A stretch of DNA of 64,000 nt, taken from Flavicella marina. GTDB taxonomy: Bacteria > Bacteroidota > Bacteroidia > Flavobacteriales > Flavobacteriaceae. Location of the stretch: the NCBI RefSeq assembly GCF_009193215.1, contig NZ_VYVA01000004.1, positions 62,001-126,000 of the forward strand. Reading direction: 5' to 3'. Position 1 is the first letter of the stretch, and every line of letters begins with the position of its first letter. The notes below the pieces were generated by a model. That model ran no database searches. It saw nothing but the letters and a program-made list of their open reading frames with translations, and was not told where the DNA came from. The position numbers and the translations under genes were made by a program. Of this stretch, positions 8,833 to 19,142 are shown piece by piece.

Positions 8833-9642
8833 ATGCATAAACAAATCACAAGTCCACAAAACGCTCTTGTTAAAGAAGTAGTACTACTCAAAGACAAATC
8901 TAGAATTAGAAAAAAAACAGGTACTTTTTTACTAGAAGGACAACGTGAAATTTCACTAGCTATTGCAGGTGAATACTCTATCAAAACATTGCTGTTTTGT
9001 TCTGATATCGCAAACAAAAGTGAATTGGATAGCATCATAAACCAAGTAAAATCTTCAACTGAGCTAATTGAGATCAGCAAAGAAGTTTATCAAAAAATTG
9101 CATATCGCGATACCACAGAGGGAATTCTAGCGCTTTGCAAGGCTAAAAATCACACGCTAGACAAATTAACTTTTAAAAGAAAGAAACCTTTAGTTTTAGT
9201 TGCTGAAGCACCAGAGAAACCTGGTAATATTGGTGCTTTGTTGCGTACTGCAGATGCTGCCAACATTGATGCCGTTATCATTGCAAATCCAAAAACAGAT
9301 ATTTACAATCCTAATATTATCCGAAGTAGCGTTGGATGCGTATTTACAACTCAAATTGCAACGGGATCTACTGATGAAATATTGTCCTTTTTACAAAAGC
9401 ACAATATCCAATCATACGCAGCTGCCTTAAAAGAAGACTCTGAACCTTATCAAAAACAGAATTTCACCAATGCATCTGCTATCGTTGTTGGAACTGAATC
9501 AACAGGTTTGTCAGACCAATGGTTAGAAAACGCCTCAAAAAAAATCATAATCCCTATGAACGGAAAAATTGATTCTATGAATGTTTCTGTTGCGGCATCT
9601 ATCCTAATTTTTGAAGCTTCTAGACAAAGAAACTTCTTATAG
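8833..9642 (+). CDS. TrmH/SpoU-family RNA 2'-O-methyltransferase
   Basis: The 269-residue protein is a SPOUT-class RNA ribose methyltransferase. An N-terminal substrate-binding domain (about 1-95, with the motif FLLEGQREI) precedes the trefoil-knot catalytic domain. The three SpoU motifs are visible: EKPGNIGALLRTADA, IVVGTESTGLSD and IPMNGKIDSMNVSVAASI. The target, 23S rRNA or a tRNA, cannot be told from sequence. The ATG at 8833 (MHKQITSPQN) is preferred over an upstream TTG at 8815, which lies in the probable -7 element. Confidence 0.92.
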   Translation: MHKQITSPQNALVKEVVLLKDKSRIRKKTGTFLLEGQREISLAIAGEYSIKTLLFCSDIANKSELDSIINQVKSSTELIEISKEVYQKIAYRDTTEGILALCKAKNHTLDKLTFKRKKPLVLVAEAPEKPGNIGALLRTADAANIDAVIIANPKTDIYNPNIIRSSVGCVFTTQIATGSTDEILSFLQKHNIQSYAAALKEDSEPYQKQNFTNASAIVVGTESTGLSDQWLENASKKIIIPMNGKIDSMNVSVAASILIFEASRQRNFL

Positions 9643-9707
9643 TCAATGTAAGGTTTTAATTAAATATTACACTACTTTTACAACAACTTTTATAAAATGG
9701 AATAGGT

Positions 9708-10949
9708 ATGTCCCCAAACTCAATGTTCAATTTATTGGTCGGAATTATTATTCTAAACTTCATTAAAGAAGAGATTTTATCTTTTTTAAATGCAAAACAT
9801 TTTTATGATACTGTTCCTGACGAACTAAGTGATGTTTATGATAAATTTAGTTATAAAAAGTCTCAGAAATACAAACGTGTGAATTATGATTTTTCTTTTT
9901 ACACAAATAGTTTTGGGCTCATTTTAACGCTCTCATTTTTCTTTTTTGAAGGATTTGCTTTTGTTGATTCTATAGTAAGAGATTTAACTAACAATGAAAT
10001 ACTACAAACCTTATATTTTCTTGGAGTTTTATTTATTGGAAGTGATATTTTAACCACGCCTTTTTCATACTACAAAACATTTTATATTGAAGAGAAGTTT
10101 GGATTCAATAAAACCTCTAAACAAACATTTTTTATAGACAAAATAAAAGGATGGTTGCTAACGATCATCGTTGGTGGAGCTCTATTAAGTTTAATAACGT
10201 GGTTTTACCAGTTGTCAGGAAATAAATTTTGGTTGTATACGTGGCTTGTGATTACTTTGTTTTCACTTTTTATGAATTTATTTTATTCATCACTGATAGT
10301 TCCGATATTTAATAAACAGACACCTTTAGAAGCAGGAGAACTTAAAGACAAACTAGAAAATTTTGCTGCTCAGATAGGTTTTACATTAAGTGATATTTAT
10401 GTAATTGATGGCTCTAAAAGATCCACAAAAGCAAACGCATATTTTTCTGGATTTGGTCCTAAGAAGAGAATTGTTTTATATGACACCTTGATAAATGATT
10501 TAACTAGTGATGAAATCGTTGCAGTATTCGCTCATGAAGTAGGCCATTACAAACGAAAGCACATTATTTTCAATCTAATTTTATCAACTCTTTTAACCGG
10601 ACTTACATTATTTATATTATCACTATTAATCGGAAATCCCTTATTGTCAGAAGCTTTAAAAATAAACACTCCTAGCTTCTATATTGGATTGATTACATTC
10701 GGAATTCTGTATAGTCCAATTTCTGAACTTACAGGCATGGTTATGAATGTAATTTCTCGTACATTTGAATATCAGGCAGATGATTTTGCTAAAAAACACT
10801 CAAGTAGTAGAGATTTGGTGAGTGCGTTAAAAAAACTATCTAAAAACAGTTTGAGTAATTTAACCCCACATAAAGCAACAGTATTTGTTCATTATTCTCA
10901 CCCTACTCTGCTTCAGCGAATTAGAAATCTCAATAAATTGTCTGAATAG
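9708..10949 (+). CDS. M48 family Ste24-type membrane metalloendopeptidase
   Basis: The 413-residue integral membrane protease has about seven hydrophobic spans and the zinc-binding motif FAHEVGHYKRKH. A downstream ligand region SRTFEYQADDFA supplies the third (glutamate) ligand. The N-terminal part with YKTFYIEEKFGFNK is typical of the Ste24/CAAX prenyl protease subfamily rather than of HtpX. Length fits Ste24-like proteins of Bacteroidetes. Bacteria do not prenylate proteins, so a quality-control role in membrane proteolysis is more likely. The relA/spoT gene starts 20 bases downstream and may be cotranscribed. Confidence 0.93.
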   Translation: MSPNSMFNLLVGIIILNFIKEEILSFLNAKHFYDTVPDELSDVYDKFSYKKSQKYKRVNYDFSFYTNSFGLILTLSFFFFEGFAFVDSIVRDLTNNEILQTLYFLGVLFIGSDILTTPFSYYKTFYIEEKFGFNKTSKQTFFIDKIKGWLLTIIVGGALLSLITWFYQLSGNKFWLYTWLVITLFSLFMNLFYSSLIVPIFNKQTPLEAGELKDKLENFAAQIGFTLSDIYVIDGSKRSTKANAYFSGFGPKKRIVLYDTLINDLTSDEIVAVFAHEVGHYKRKHIIFNLILSTLLTGLTLFILSLLIGNPLLSEALKINTPSFYIGLITFGILYSPISELTGMVMNVISRTFEYQADDFAKKHSSSRDLVSALKKLSKNSLSNLTPHKATVFVHYSHPTLLQRIRNLNKLSE

Positions 10950-10969
10950 TATAAAATTCTGTTTCGTTT

Positions 10970-13183
10970 ATGACATACAATGTTACTGTAGAAGAAGAAA
11001 ATAAAGAAATTGCCAATCGATATAAAGATTTACTAAAAGGAACGTACCAAACTTTATCAGAAAGTGACAAAGCCTTAATTCGTAAAGCTTTTGATTTGGC
11101 TCTAGAGGCACATAGCGATCAGCGTAGAAAATCAGGTGAGCCTTATATTTACCATCCAATTGCTGTGGCTAAAATAGTAGCTTATGAAATCGGATTAAAT
11201 GCAGAATCCATTGCTGCTGCTTTGCTACATGATGTCGTTGAGGATACCCCCTACACAGTAAATGATATGGAGCAATTGTTTGGTGAAACAATTGCAAAAA
11301 TAGTAAGTGGGCTTACAAAAATTTCTAGGCTTAACAAAGAACAAGATGCTTCGATACAAGCCGAGAATTTTAGAAAAATGTTGCTCACCTTACATGATGA
11401 TGTTCGTGTGATACTCATAAAAATTGCAGATAGACTTCATAACATGCAAACCATGGAATCAATGCCTGGTTACAAGCAAGTTAAAATTGCTTCTGAAACG
11501 TTGTATATCTACGCACCTCTTGCACATAGATTAGGGCTGTATAATATAAAAACAGAATTAGAAGACCTTGGATTAAAATATACTGAGCCTGAAGTTTTTG
11601 AAGACATCAAACACAAATTAAACGCTAACAAAGAAGAGCAAGAAGCCTATATTAATAGATTCTCTGATAACATAAAAGAGAAATTAAATAGTGAAGGTTT
11701 TAAATACAAAATTAAAGGACGAACAAAGTCAATTTATTCGATTCGAAGAAAAATGAATGCGCAAAACGTAACCTTTGATGAGGTGTACGACAAATTCGCT
11801 ATTCGTATTATTTATAAATCTGATATTAACAATGAGAAATTTGATGCTTGGAAAATTTACTCAATTGTTACTGAACAATACAACCCTAACCCTCTTCGAT
11901 TAAGAGATTGGATTACAAATCCTAAAACAACAGGGTACGAATCCTTACACATTACCGTAATGGGTCCAGGTGGAAATTGGGTTGAAGTACAAATTCGTTC
12001 TGATAGAATGGATGAGATTGCTGAAAAAGGATATGCAGCTCATTTCAAATACAAACAAGGTACCCAAAACGAAAAAGGATTAGAGACTTGGCTAGACAGA
12101 TTGAAAGATTCGTTAGAAAATCGAAGTGCAAATGCTATCGATTTTGTTGAAGACTTTAAACTAAATCTATACTCAGAAGAAATTTTTGTTTTTACCCCAA
12201 ATGGAGATTTAAAAACATTACCCAAAGGGGCTTCTGCCTTAGATTTTGCTTTTGCCATCCATACCGATATTGGTTTGAAATGTAGAGGAGCAAAAGTCAA
12301 CGGGAAACTTGCCCCGCTAGATACCATATTAGGTAGTGGAGATCAAGTAGAAGTGCTCACTTCAAATGTAAAAAAGCCAAACAACCGATGGTTAGAATTT
12401 GTAGTTACTGCTAGAGCACGTGCTAGAATTAGAGCGGCTTTAAAAGAAGAAGAAAAAGGAATCGCAGAAGAAGGTAAAGTATTACTTGGTAGAAAGTTAA
12501 AGCAACTTAAAATTCCATTTAACGAAAACACGACCAATGATTTGGTTCGTTTTTTCAAGCTCAAAACTAGTTTCGACTTGTTTTATAGAGTGGGAATTGG
12601 AACTATTGAAAACTCCGAGCTTAAAAACTTTGCAAATCAACGAAGTAATTCTATTTACAATTTCTTCAAAAATAAAATTCAAAGAAGCAAGAGCAAAAAA
12701 ACTCATGAAGATACCGATGAACTATCAAGTAATTATGATTTACTTGTGTTTGGTAAAGATGAAGAACGCTTAGAGTACAAATTATCGAAATGCTGTAACC
12801 CAATTGCTGGTGATAAGGTATTCGGATTCTTAACAATTAATGATGGAATTAAGGTACACAAACACGATTGTCCAAATGCCATTAGTATGCAGTCTAACTA
12901 CGCATATCGCGTATTGTTCGCAAAATGGATTGACTCATCAAAACGTAACTTTAAAGTTACCTTAAAAATCAGTGGTGAAGACAAATTGGGTATTTTAAAT
13001 AACATTACGCGCATCATAGCTGGTAATGCCAATATGAACATTTATAACATTAATTCCGTAACTAGAGGGACCGTTTTTCAAGGGAAGATAACCATTGATG
13101 TAAAAAACAAAACTCAACTGAAAAAGTTGATCGATAATATTCTGAAGATAGACGGTATCAAACGAGTACAGCGCGTAGATTAA
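10970..13183 (+). CDS. Bifunctional (p)ppGpp synthetase/hydrolase (RelA/SpoT)
   Basis: The 737-residue Rel protein makes and degrades the alarmone (p)ppGpp in the stringent response. Domains in order are: HD hydrolase (about 50-200) with the intact LLHDVVEDT motif; synthetase (about 240-360) with KTTGYESLHITV; TGS (about 395-455, EIFVFTPNGDLKTLPKGA); a zinc-finger-like segment with SKCCNPIAGD; and a C-terminal ACT domain (about 660-737). Both catalytic sites look intact, so a long bifunctional Rel is likely. It lies 20 bases after the Ste24-like gene and is followed by a terminator. Confidence 0.95.
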   Translation: MTYNVTVEEENKEIANRYKDLLKGTYQTLSESDKALIRKAFDLALEAHSDQRRKSGEPYIYHPIAVAKIVAYEIGLNAESIAAALLHDVVEDTPYTVNDMEQLFGETIAKIVSGLTKISRLNKEQDASIQAENFRKMLLTLHDDVRVILIKIADRLHNMQTMESMPGYKQVKIASETLYIYAPLAHRLGLYNIKTELEDLGLKYTEPEVFEDIKHKLNANKEEQEAYINRFSDNIKEKLNSEGFKYKIKGRTKSIYSIRRKMNAQNVTFDEVYDKFAIRIIYKSDINNEKFDAWKIYSIVTEQYNPNPLRLRDWITNPKTTGYESLHITVMGPGGNWVEVQIRSDRMDEIAEKGYAAHFKYKQGTQNEKGLETWLDRLKDSLENRSANAIDFVEDFKLNLYSEEIFVFTPNGDLKTLPKGASALDFAFAIHTDIGLKCRGAKVNGKLAPLDTILGSGDQVEVLTSNVKKPNNRWLEFVVTARARARIRAALKEEEKGIAEEGKVLLGRKLKQLKIPFNENTTNDLVRFFKLKTSFDLFYRVGIGTIENSELKNFANQRSNSIYNFFKNKIQRSKSKKTHEDTDELSSNYDLLVFGKDEERLEYKLSKCCNPIAGDKVFGFLTINDGIKVHKHDCPNAISMQSNYAYRVLFAKWIDSSKRNFKVTLKISGEDKLGILNNITRIIAGNANMNIYNINSVTRGTVFQGKITIDVKNKTQLKKLIDNILKIDGIKRVQRVD

Positions 13184-13198
13184 ACTTAAAAAAACTAC

Positions 13199-13236
13199 AA
13201 AGTCATCATTAAAATATGAACATTTGTGATGACTTT
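13199..13236 (+). terminator. Terminator after the RelA/SpoT gene
   Basis: A 10-bp perfect stem AAAGTCATCA/TGATGACTTT encloses an 18-base loop and is followed by ATTTTTT. The loop is long, but the position 16 bases after the stop supports the call. Confidence 0.6.
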
Positions 13237-13335
13237 ATTTTTTGCTTTACAAAACATCAATTTTACTGTTGAATTTATTTCGATAATTAAAAGAAATAAA
13301 ATGTAATTTCAGCTCGTCTAAATGAAAAATAAAGT

Positions 13336-13343
13336 TAAATTTG
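13336..13343 (+). promoter_or_regulatory. Candidate -7 element for fur
   Basis: TAAATTTG matches TAnnTTTG and lies 27 bases upstream of the fur ATG. No TTG was seen at 17-23 bases upstream. Confidence 0.35.
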
Positions 13344-13370
13344 CGTTTTGCTATTTTAAAATAGTTTACC

Positions 13371-13808
13371 ATGGAAGCTACTAATACAAATCAAGAGACT
13401 GTTAAGGCTGTTTTTGTTAAGTTTTTAGAAAAACACAACCACAGAAAAACACCTGAAAGGTTTGCAATTCTACAAGAAATCTATGATTTAGAAGATCATT
13501 TTGATATAGAATCTTTATATATCAGTATGAAAAACAAAAATTATAGAGTGAGTCGTGCTACACTTTACAATACAATTGAATTGTTGTTGAGCAGTGGATT
13601 GGTAAGAAAACATCAGTTTGGACAAAACCAAGCTCACTACGAAAAAAGTTTTTTTAACAAACAACACGACCATGTAATTTTAGATACAGGAGAAGTGATT
13701 GAGTTTTGTGATCCTAGAATCCAGAATATCAAAAAATCTATTGAAGAGTTTTTTAACATCGAAATAGAAGATCACTCACTTTATTTTTATGGTAAAAAGA
13801 AACAATAA
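13371..13808 (+). CDS. fur: Fur-family transcriptional repressor
   Basis: This 145-residue metal-dependent regulator has the N-terminal winged helix ([17 protein letters not shown], then [21 protein letters not shown] as recognition region) and a C-terminal dimerisation domain. The regulatory metal ligands HDHVI and [12 protein letters not shown] are present. The CxxC pair that binds structural zinc in classical Fur (HDHLICxxCG) is absent: here the segment reads [16 protein letters not shown]. It could sense iron (Fur), zinc or peroxide; Fur is the best guess. purA begins 29 bases downstream, and the pair may be cotranscribed. Confidence 0.87.
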   Translation: MEATNTNQETVKAVFVKFLEKHNHRKTPERFAILQEIYDLEDHFDIESLYISMKNKNYRVSRATLYNTIELLLSSGLVRKHQFGQNQAHYEKSFFNKQHDHVILDTGEVIEFCDPRIQNIKKSIEEFFNIEIEDHSLYFYGKKKQ

Positions 13809-13837
13809 CACACACAAAACAAATTAATTTTTAGATA

Positions 13838-15109
13838 ATGGCTGTAGATTTATTATTAGGCTTACAATGGGGAGATGAAGGGAAAGGAAAGATTGTAGAC
13901 GTACTTACAAAAAATTACAATTTAATTTCTCGTTTCCAAGGAGGACCTAACGCAGGACACACATTAATTTTTGATGGACACAAACATGTATTGCATACAA
14001 TTCCATCAGGTATTTTTCACGATGATGCTTTAAATATTATCGGAAACGGAGTGGTTATTGACCCTGTTATCTTTAAAAAAGAATTAGAAAACCTAGATAA
14101 ATTCAACTTAGATTTAAATGCTAAGATCTTAATTTCAAGAAAAGCACATTTAATTTTACCTACGCACCGTTTGTTGGATGCAGCTTCTGAAGCCTCAAAA
14201 GGAAAAGCGAAAATTGGTTCTACTTTAAAAGGAATTGGACCAACATACATGGACAAAACAGGACGTAATGGTATGCGTGTTGGTGATTTAGAACTTGATA
14301 ACTGGAAAGAAATATTCGATATCTTGACGCAAAAACACCTTAAAATGTTAGATTTCTTCGACATTGATTTAGACTACAACCTAGACGAATTGAAAGAAGA
14401 GTTTTTCACAGCGGTAGCACGATTGAAAGAAATGACTTTTATCGACAGTGAAGAATATTTACACCAAGCAATCAAAGCTAAAAAAACAATTTTAGCAGAA
14501 GGAGCTCAAGGTTCTTTGTTAGATGTTGATTTTGGTACGTATCCATTTGTTACATCTTCAAATACAACTGCTGCCGGTGCTTGTACTGGATTAGGAATTG
14601 CTCCTAACTCAATCGGAGAAGTGTATGGAATTTTTAAAGCTTATACAACGAGAGTAGGTTCTGGACCATTCCCAACAGAATTGTTTGATGAAGACGGAGC
14701 TAGAATGGCTAAAGTTGGACACGAATTTGGAGCTACAACAGGTAGAGCTAGAAGATGTGGATGGTTAGATTTAGTAGCCTTAAAATACGCTTGTCAAGTA
14801 AATGGTGTAACACAGTTAAACATGATGAAAGGTGATGTTTTATCTGGATTCGAAACATTAAAAGTTTGTACAGCCTACGAATACAAAGGAGAGGTAATTG
14901 AGCATTTCCCTTATAATATCGAGCCAGAAAATGTAAAACCAATTTATACTGAATTCCCGGGATGGAAAGAAGATATTACAGAAATCACATCTGAAGCTGA
15001 ATTCCCTAAAGAATTGTCAGAATACATTGCTTTTATAGAAAAGGAAACTCAAATAAAAATCAGTATTGTATCTGTTGGACCAGATAGAAAACAGACAATC
15101 GTTAGATAA
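13838..15109 (+). CDS. purA: Adenylosuccinate synthase
   Basis: PurA joins IMP and aspartate using GTP, the first committed step to AMP. The 423-residue length is standard. The diagnostic N terminus GLQWGDEGKGKIVDVL contains the catalytic aspartate and P-loop. RFQGGPNAGHT, GSTLKGIGPTYMDK, LAEGAQGSLLDVDFGTYP and TTGRARRCGWLD all follow in order. It is cytoplasmic and follows fur on the same strand. A strong terminator lies 26 bases after the stop. Confidence 0.98.
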   Translation: MAVDLLLGLQWGDEGKGKIVDVLTKNYNLISRFQGGPNAGHTLIFDGHKHVLHTIPSGIFHDDALNIIGNGVVIDPVIFKKELENLDKFNLDLNAKILISRKAHLILPTHRLLDAASEASKGKAKIGSTLKGIGPTYMDKTGRNGMRVGDLELDNWKEIFDILTQKHLKMLDFFDIDLDYNLDELKEEFFTAVARLKEMTFIDSEEYLHQAIKAKKTILAEGAQGSLLDVDFGTYPFVTSSNTTAAGACTGLGIAPNSIGEVYGIFKAYTTRVGSGPFPTELFDEDGARMAKVGHEFGATTGRARRCGWLDLVALKYACQVNGVTQLNMMKGDVLSGFETLKVCTAYEYKGEVIEHFPYNIEPENVKPIYTEFPGWKEDITEITSEAEFPKELSEYIAFIEKETQIKISIVSVGPDRKQTIVR

Positions 15110-15134
15110 AAATTCTTTTTACTACAAATAAAAT

Positions 15135-15161
15135 AAGCCCAATCTAAATTAGATTGGGCTT
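15135..15161 (+). terminator. Rho-independent terminator of purA
   Basis: An 11-bp stem AAGCCCAATCT/AGATTGGGCTT with an AAATT loop is followed by a T-rich tract. It sits between the convergent purA and the small secreted-protein gene and could serve both. Confidence 0.85.
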
Positions 15162-15179
15162 TTACTTTTTAAAATGTTT

Positions 15180-15530
15180 TTATTTTTTAGCTTTCGCTCT
15201 TTCCTCTTTAACATGAGCCCAATATTTGTTCATGTTCTTCTTCCCTCCTGCAACTTCTGTTTGAGCTTCTACAAACGGAGCGCATATTTCTTTAAAGACT
15301 TCATTGCTCACCTTTTTTCCTCCATTTGCCTGTTTCGCTTCATAAATAGCCATCTGTTTCTTAACCTCTTGATCGTACATGATTTTCGTTTGAGCGTCAT
15401 CTAACTCCAAAAACTGTTTCATATCCTGAGAAACATCAGTTGCTTTTTTATCAATCCATTTCGGTGTTTTTTGTGCTGAAACTGAGAATGCAAAAAATAG
15501 TATTGCTACGATACTTAGTAATTTCTTCAT
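15180..15530 (-). CDS. Small secreted protein of unknown function
   Basis: The product is 116 residues with a clear Sec signal peptide, MKKLLSIVAILFFAFSVSAQ, cleaved after Ala-Gln or just before. The mature part is about 96 residues, highly charged, mostly helical and lysine-rich at the end (KEERAKAKK). No family is recognised. One cysteine remains in the mature part (EICAPF). It is monocistronic between the purA terminator and the ABC-F gene terminator. A periplasmic role is inferred from the signal peptide only. Confidence 0.75.
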   Translation of the reverse strand: MKKLLSIVAILFFAFSVSAQKTPKWIDKKATDVSQDMKQFLELDDAQTKIMYDQEVKKQMAIYEAKQANGGKKVSNEVFKEICAPFVEAQTEVAGGKKNMNKYWAHVKEERAKAKK

Positions 15531-15640
15531 GTGTAATTAATTTTGTTATTATTGATTTAAATATAAACTAAAATTACACAATACAACACAGACTTATGTT
15601 GGTTTCAGTTTGTTAAATGTAACTTTCAGTACAAAACAAA

Positions 15641-15665
15641 AAAAACACCTTTGAAAGGTGTTTTT
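15641..15665 (-). terminator. Rho-independent terminator of the ABC-F gene
   Basis: AACACCTTT and its exact complement form a tight hairpin flanked by a run of A on one side and T5 on the other. It lies 21 bases beyond the stop of the ABC-F gene, read on the minus strand. Confidence 0.8.
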
Positions 15666-15686
15666 CTATAGTAACAATATAACCTT

Positions 15687-17318
<1,632 letters not shown>

Positions 17319-17328
17319 TTATTTTTTG

Positions 17329-17336
17329 CAAAAGTA
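17329..17336 (-). promoter_or_regulatory. Candidate -7 element for the ABC-F gene
   Basis: TACTTTTG on the minus strand matches TAnnTTTG, 22 bases upstream of the ATG. The same TACTTTTGC octamer context occurs upstream of valS. Confidence 0.4.
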
Positions 17337-17402
17337 ATTAAAATGAGTGAATTACCCTTAAAAATAAGGGAATTGTTCTAGCTAAATAAAATGAATGATA
17401 GA

Positions 17403-17855
17403 CTAACGCAACTGTCTTAATCCTTCGCCTAAAGCCATGGCAACAGCATTGGCCAAATTAAAACTTCTTACCGTACCAGGAAAAGGTATTTTTACACACT
17501 GTGCTTTATAAGCATCAACAATTTCTTGTGGCAGACCATCAGCTTCTCTACCAAACACTAACCAGTCCCCTTCTTGATATTCAATATCATAAAAAGTTTT
17601 TTCTGCTCTTGTTGTAAAGAAAAAGACACGTGACACATCTTGTATTGTATGTATCAAAGCATTAATTGAATCATGATATGACAACTCTAAATCACCCCAA
17701 TAATCCAAACCAGCACGCTTTACTCTACTATCAGTAATTTCAAAACCAAGCGGCTTTACCAAATGTAATTTACTCAAACTCCCAACGCATAAACGACCTA
17801 TATTACCCGTGTTATTTGGTATTTGGGGATTTACTAAAACAATATTAAAGTTCAT
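17403..17855 (-). CDS. trmL: tRNA (cytidine/uridine-34 2'-O)-methyltransferase TrmL
   Basis: TrmL methylates the ribose of wobble nucleotide 34 in tRNA-Leu isoacceptors. The 150-residue protein is a minimal SPOUT enzyme without extra domains. Knot motifs are NPQIPNNTGNIGRLC, VFGREADGLP and IPFPGTVRSFNLANAVAM, in the order found in YibK/TrmL. The ATG at 17855 is chosen; a GTG three codons upstream (17864) is less likely. The preceding methyltransferase gene ends 17 bases before the ATG, so the two are probably one transcript. Confidence 0.94.
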   Translation of the reverse strand: MNFNIVLVNPQIPNNTGNIGRLCVGSLSKLHLVKPLGFEITDSRVKRAGLDYWGDLELSYHDSINALIHTIQDVSRVFFFTTRAEKTFYDIEYQEGDWLVFGREADGLPQEIVDAYKAQCVKIPFPGTVRSFNLANAVAMALGEGLRQLR

Positions 17856-17872
17856 TTTTTCCACACGAATTA

Positions 17873-19027
17873 TTATTTTATTTGTGTTTCTAAATAATGC
17901 TCTTCAATACCATACGTATCTTTTATTTCAGAAATTTTTTGATTCAATGATTTTTCATCAATGTCTTTTGTTGATTTGGTGGCTACTAACATTACATTTT
18001 TACGAGTATGCTCGTTCGACACGAATTCAAAAATTTTTGTTTGGTAATGTCTCTTTTCCAATATCAGCGCACGAATCGTATCAGTCACCATTTCAAACTG
18101 GCGCTCTTTAAAAATCCCATATTTTAAAATAGGGTTTTCTTGCTCTTTACCTTTCAATTGTTGACGAATCTGTTTATGGCAACAAGGTGCACAAACGATC
18201 AAACCGGCTTTTGCTACAATTCCTTTTGTAATAGCGTCATCAGTTGCTGTATCACAAGCATGCAAAGCAATTAAAATATCAATCTTTTTGTTTTCGTATT
18301 CTTGAATTGGTTTGCACTCAAAATTCAAGTTTTCAAATTCACATTTTTGAGCTACATCGTTACAATAATCGACCAATTCTTTTCGCAATTCAATTCCAGT
18401 AACGGTAACATTCATCTTTCGTTGCACAACTAAATAATCGTACAAAGCAAAAGTTAAATAACCTTTACCAGACCCCATGTCAACAATCTGAATTTGTTTT
18501 GGAAGTTTCGCATTTGCTATCAAACCTTCCATAATTTCCAAATACTTATTGATTTGACGGTATTTATCGGCCATTTTCGGAATCACTTGATTTTCTGAAT
18601 CTGTGACACCTAAATAGCGCAAATACGCTCCCATATCAGCCCTTTTTTCTTTAGGTTTGTCATGAGTAATTGGAGGTTTATTGGTAAAACTCGGAGAAAC
18701 TCTTTTATAGCTAACTACTTTCTTTTTAGAAACAAATACTTGTAAATCTTCACGCAATGTAAATACAACAGCGGCTCTAAACGTAGTAGTTAAATACTCT
18801 TGTAATAATGAAACTCCTTCAATAATTGAATAGTTTTTTACCTGATCATTTGTTTTATAGTGATACGTAAACGATAGTTTTAACTCGTCTTGAATCAGTA
18901 CCAAACGAACATAAATATTTCGCAAACCATCGTTTTTACGAAGTGGTTTGCTCAACGTGATTTTCACAAAATCATCTGCAGCAATACTTGTTTGTACTAC
19001 TTCAGAAAATGTATTAAATGTATCCAT
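17873..19027 (-). CDS. SAM-dependent methyltransferase (Methyltransf_32-like)
   Basis: The 384-residue protein has an N-terminal region of about 150 residues of unknown role and a class I methyltransferase domain. Motif I is VDMGSGKGYLTFALYDYL. Further on are ALHACDTATDDAI and VCAPCCHKQIR; the CCHK segment is typical of the Methyltransf_32 group, related to METTL25 and TRM13 proteins. The substrate is unknown. Since trmL follows closely on the same strand, an RNA substrate is a reasonable guess but not shown. Confidence 0.88.
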   Translation of the reverse strand: MDTFNTFSEVVQTSIAADDFVKITLSKPLRKNDGLRNIYVRLVLIQDELKLSFTYHYKTNDQVKNYSIIEGVSLLQEYLTTTFRAAVVFTLREDLQVFVSKKKVVSYKRVSPSFTNKPPITHDKPKEKRADMGAYLRYLGVTDSENQVIPKMADKYRQINKYLEIMEGLIANAKLPKQIQIVDMGSGKGYLTFALYDYLVVQRKMNVTVTGIELRKELVDYCNDVAQKCEFENLNFECKPIQEYENKKIDILIALHACDTATDDAITKGIVAKAGLIVCAPCCHKQIRQQLKGKEQENPILKYGIFKERQFEMVTDTIRALILEKRHYQTKIFEFVSNEHTRKNVMLVATKSTKDIDEKSLNQKISEIKDTYGIEEHYLETQIK

Positions 19028-19142
19028 GATTTTGTTTTTATCTTTTTATTTCTGTCATTTTGAATCCGAAGCCAGTCATAGTGTACAATTATTAAGCATT
19101 TCTCTTCGAAAAGCTCAGTGTACCAAATAGCTCAGACCAAAT
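19028..19142 (-). repeat. Intergenic degenerate repeat between valS and the methyltransferase gene
   Basis: This 115-base gap includes GTCATTTTGAAT and TTTCTCTTCGAA-like segments resembling the dispersed intergenic repeats common in Flavobacteriaceae. The heptamer AGTGTAC occurs twice (19080 and 19117). The 18-mer at 19106-19123 matches 15 of 18 bases at 24661-24678, in the loop and stem of another intergenic hairpin. No coding potential was seen. Confidence 0.4.
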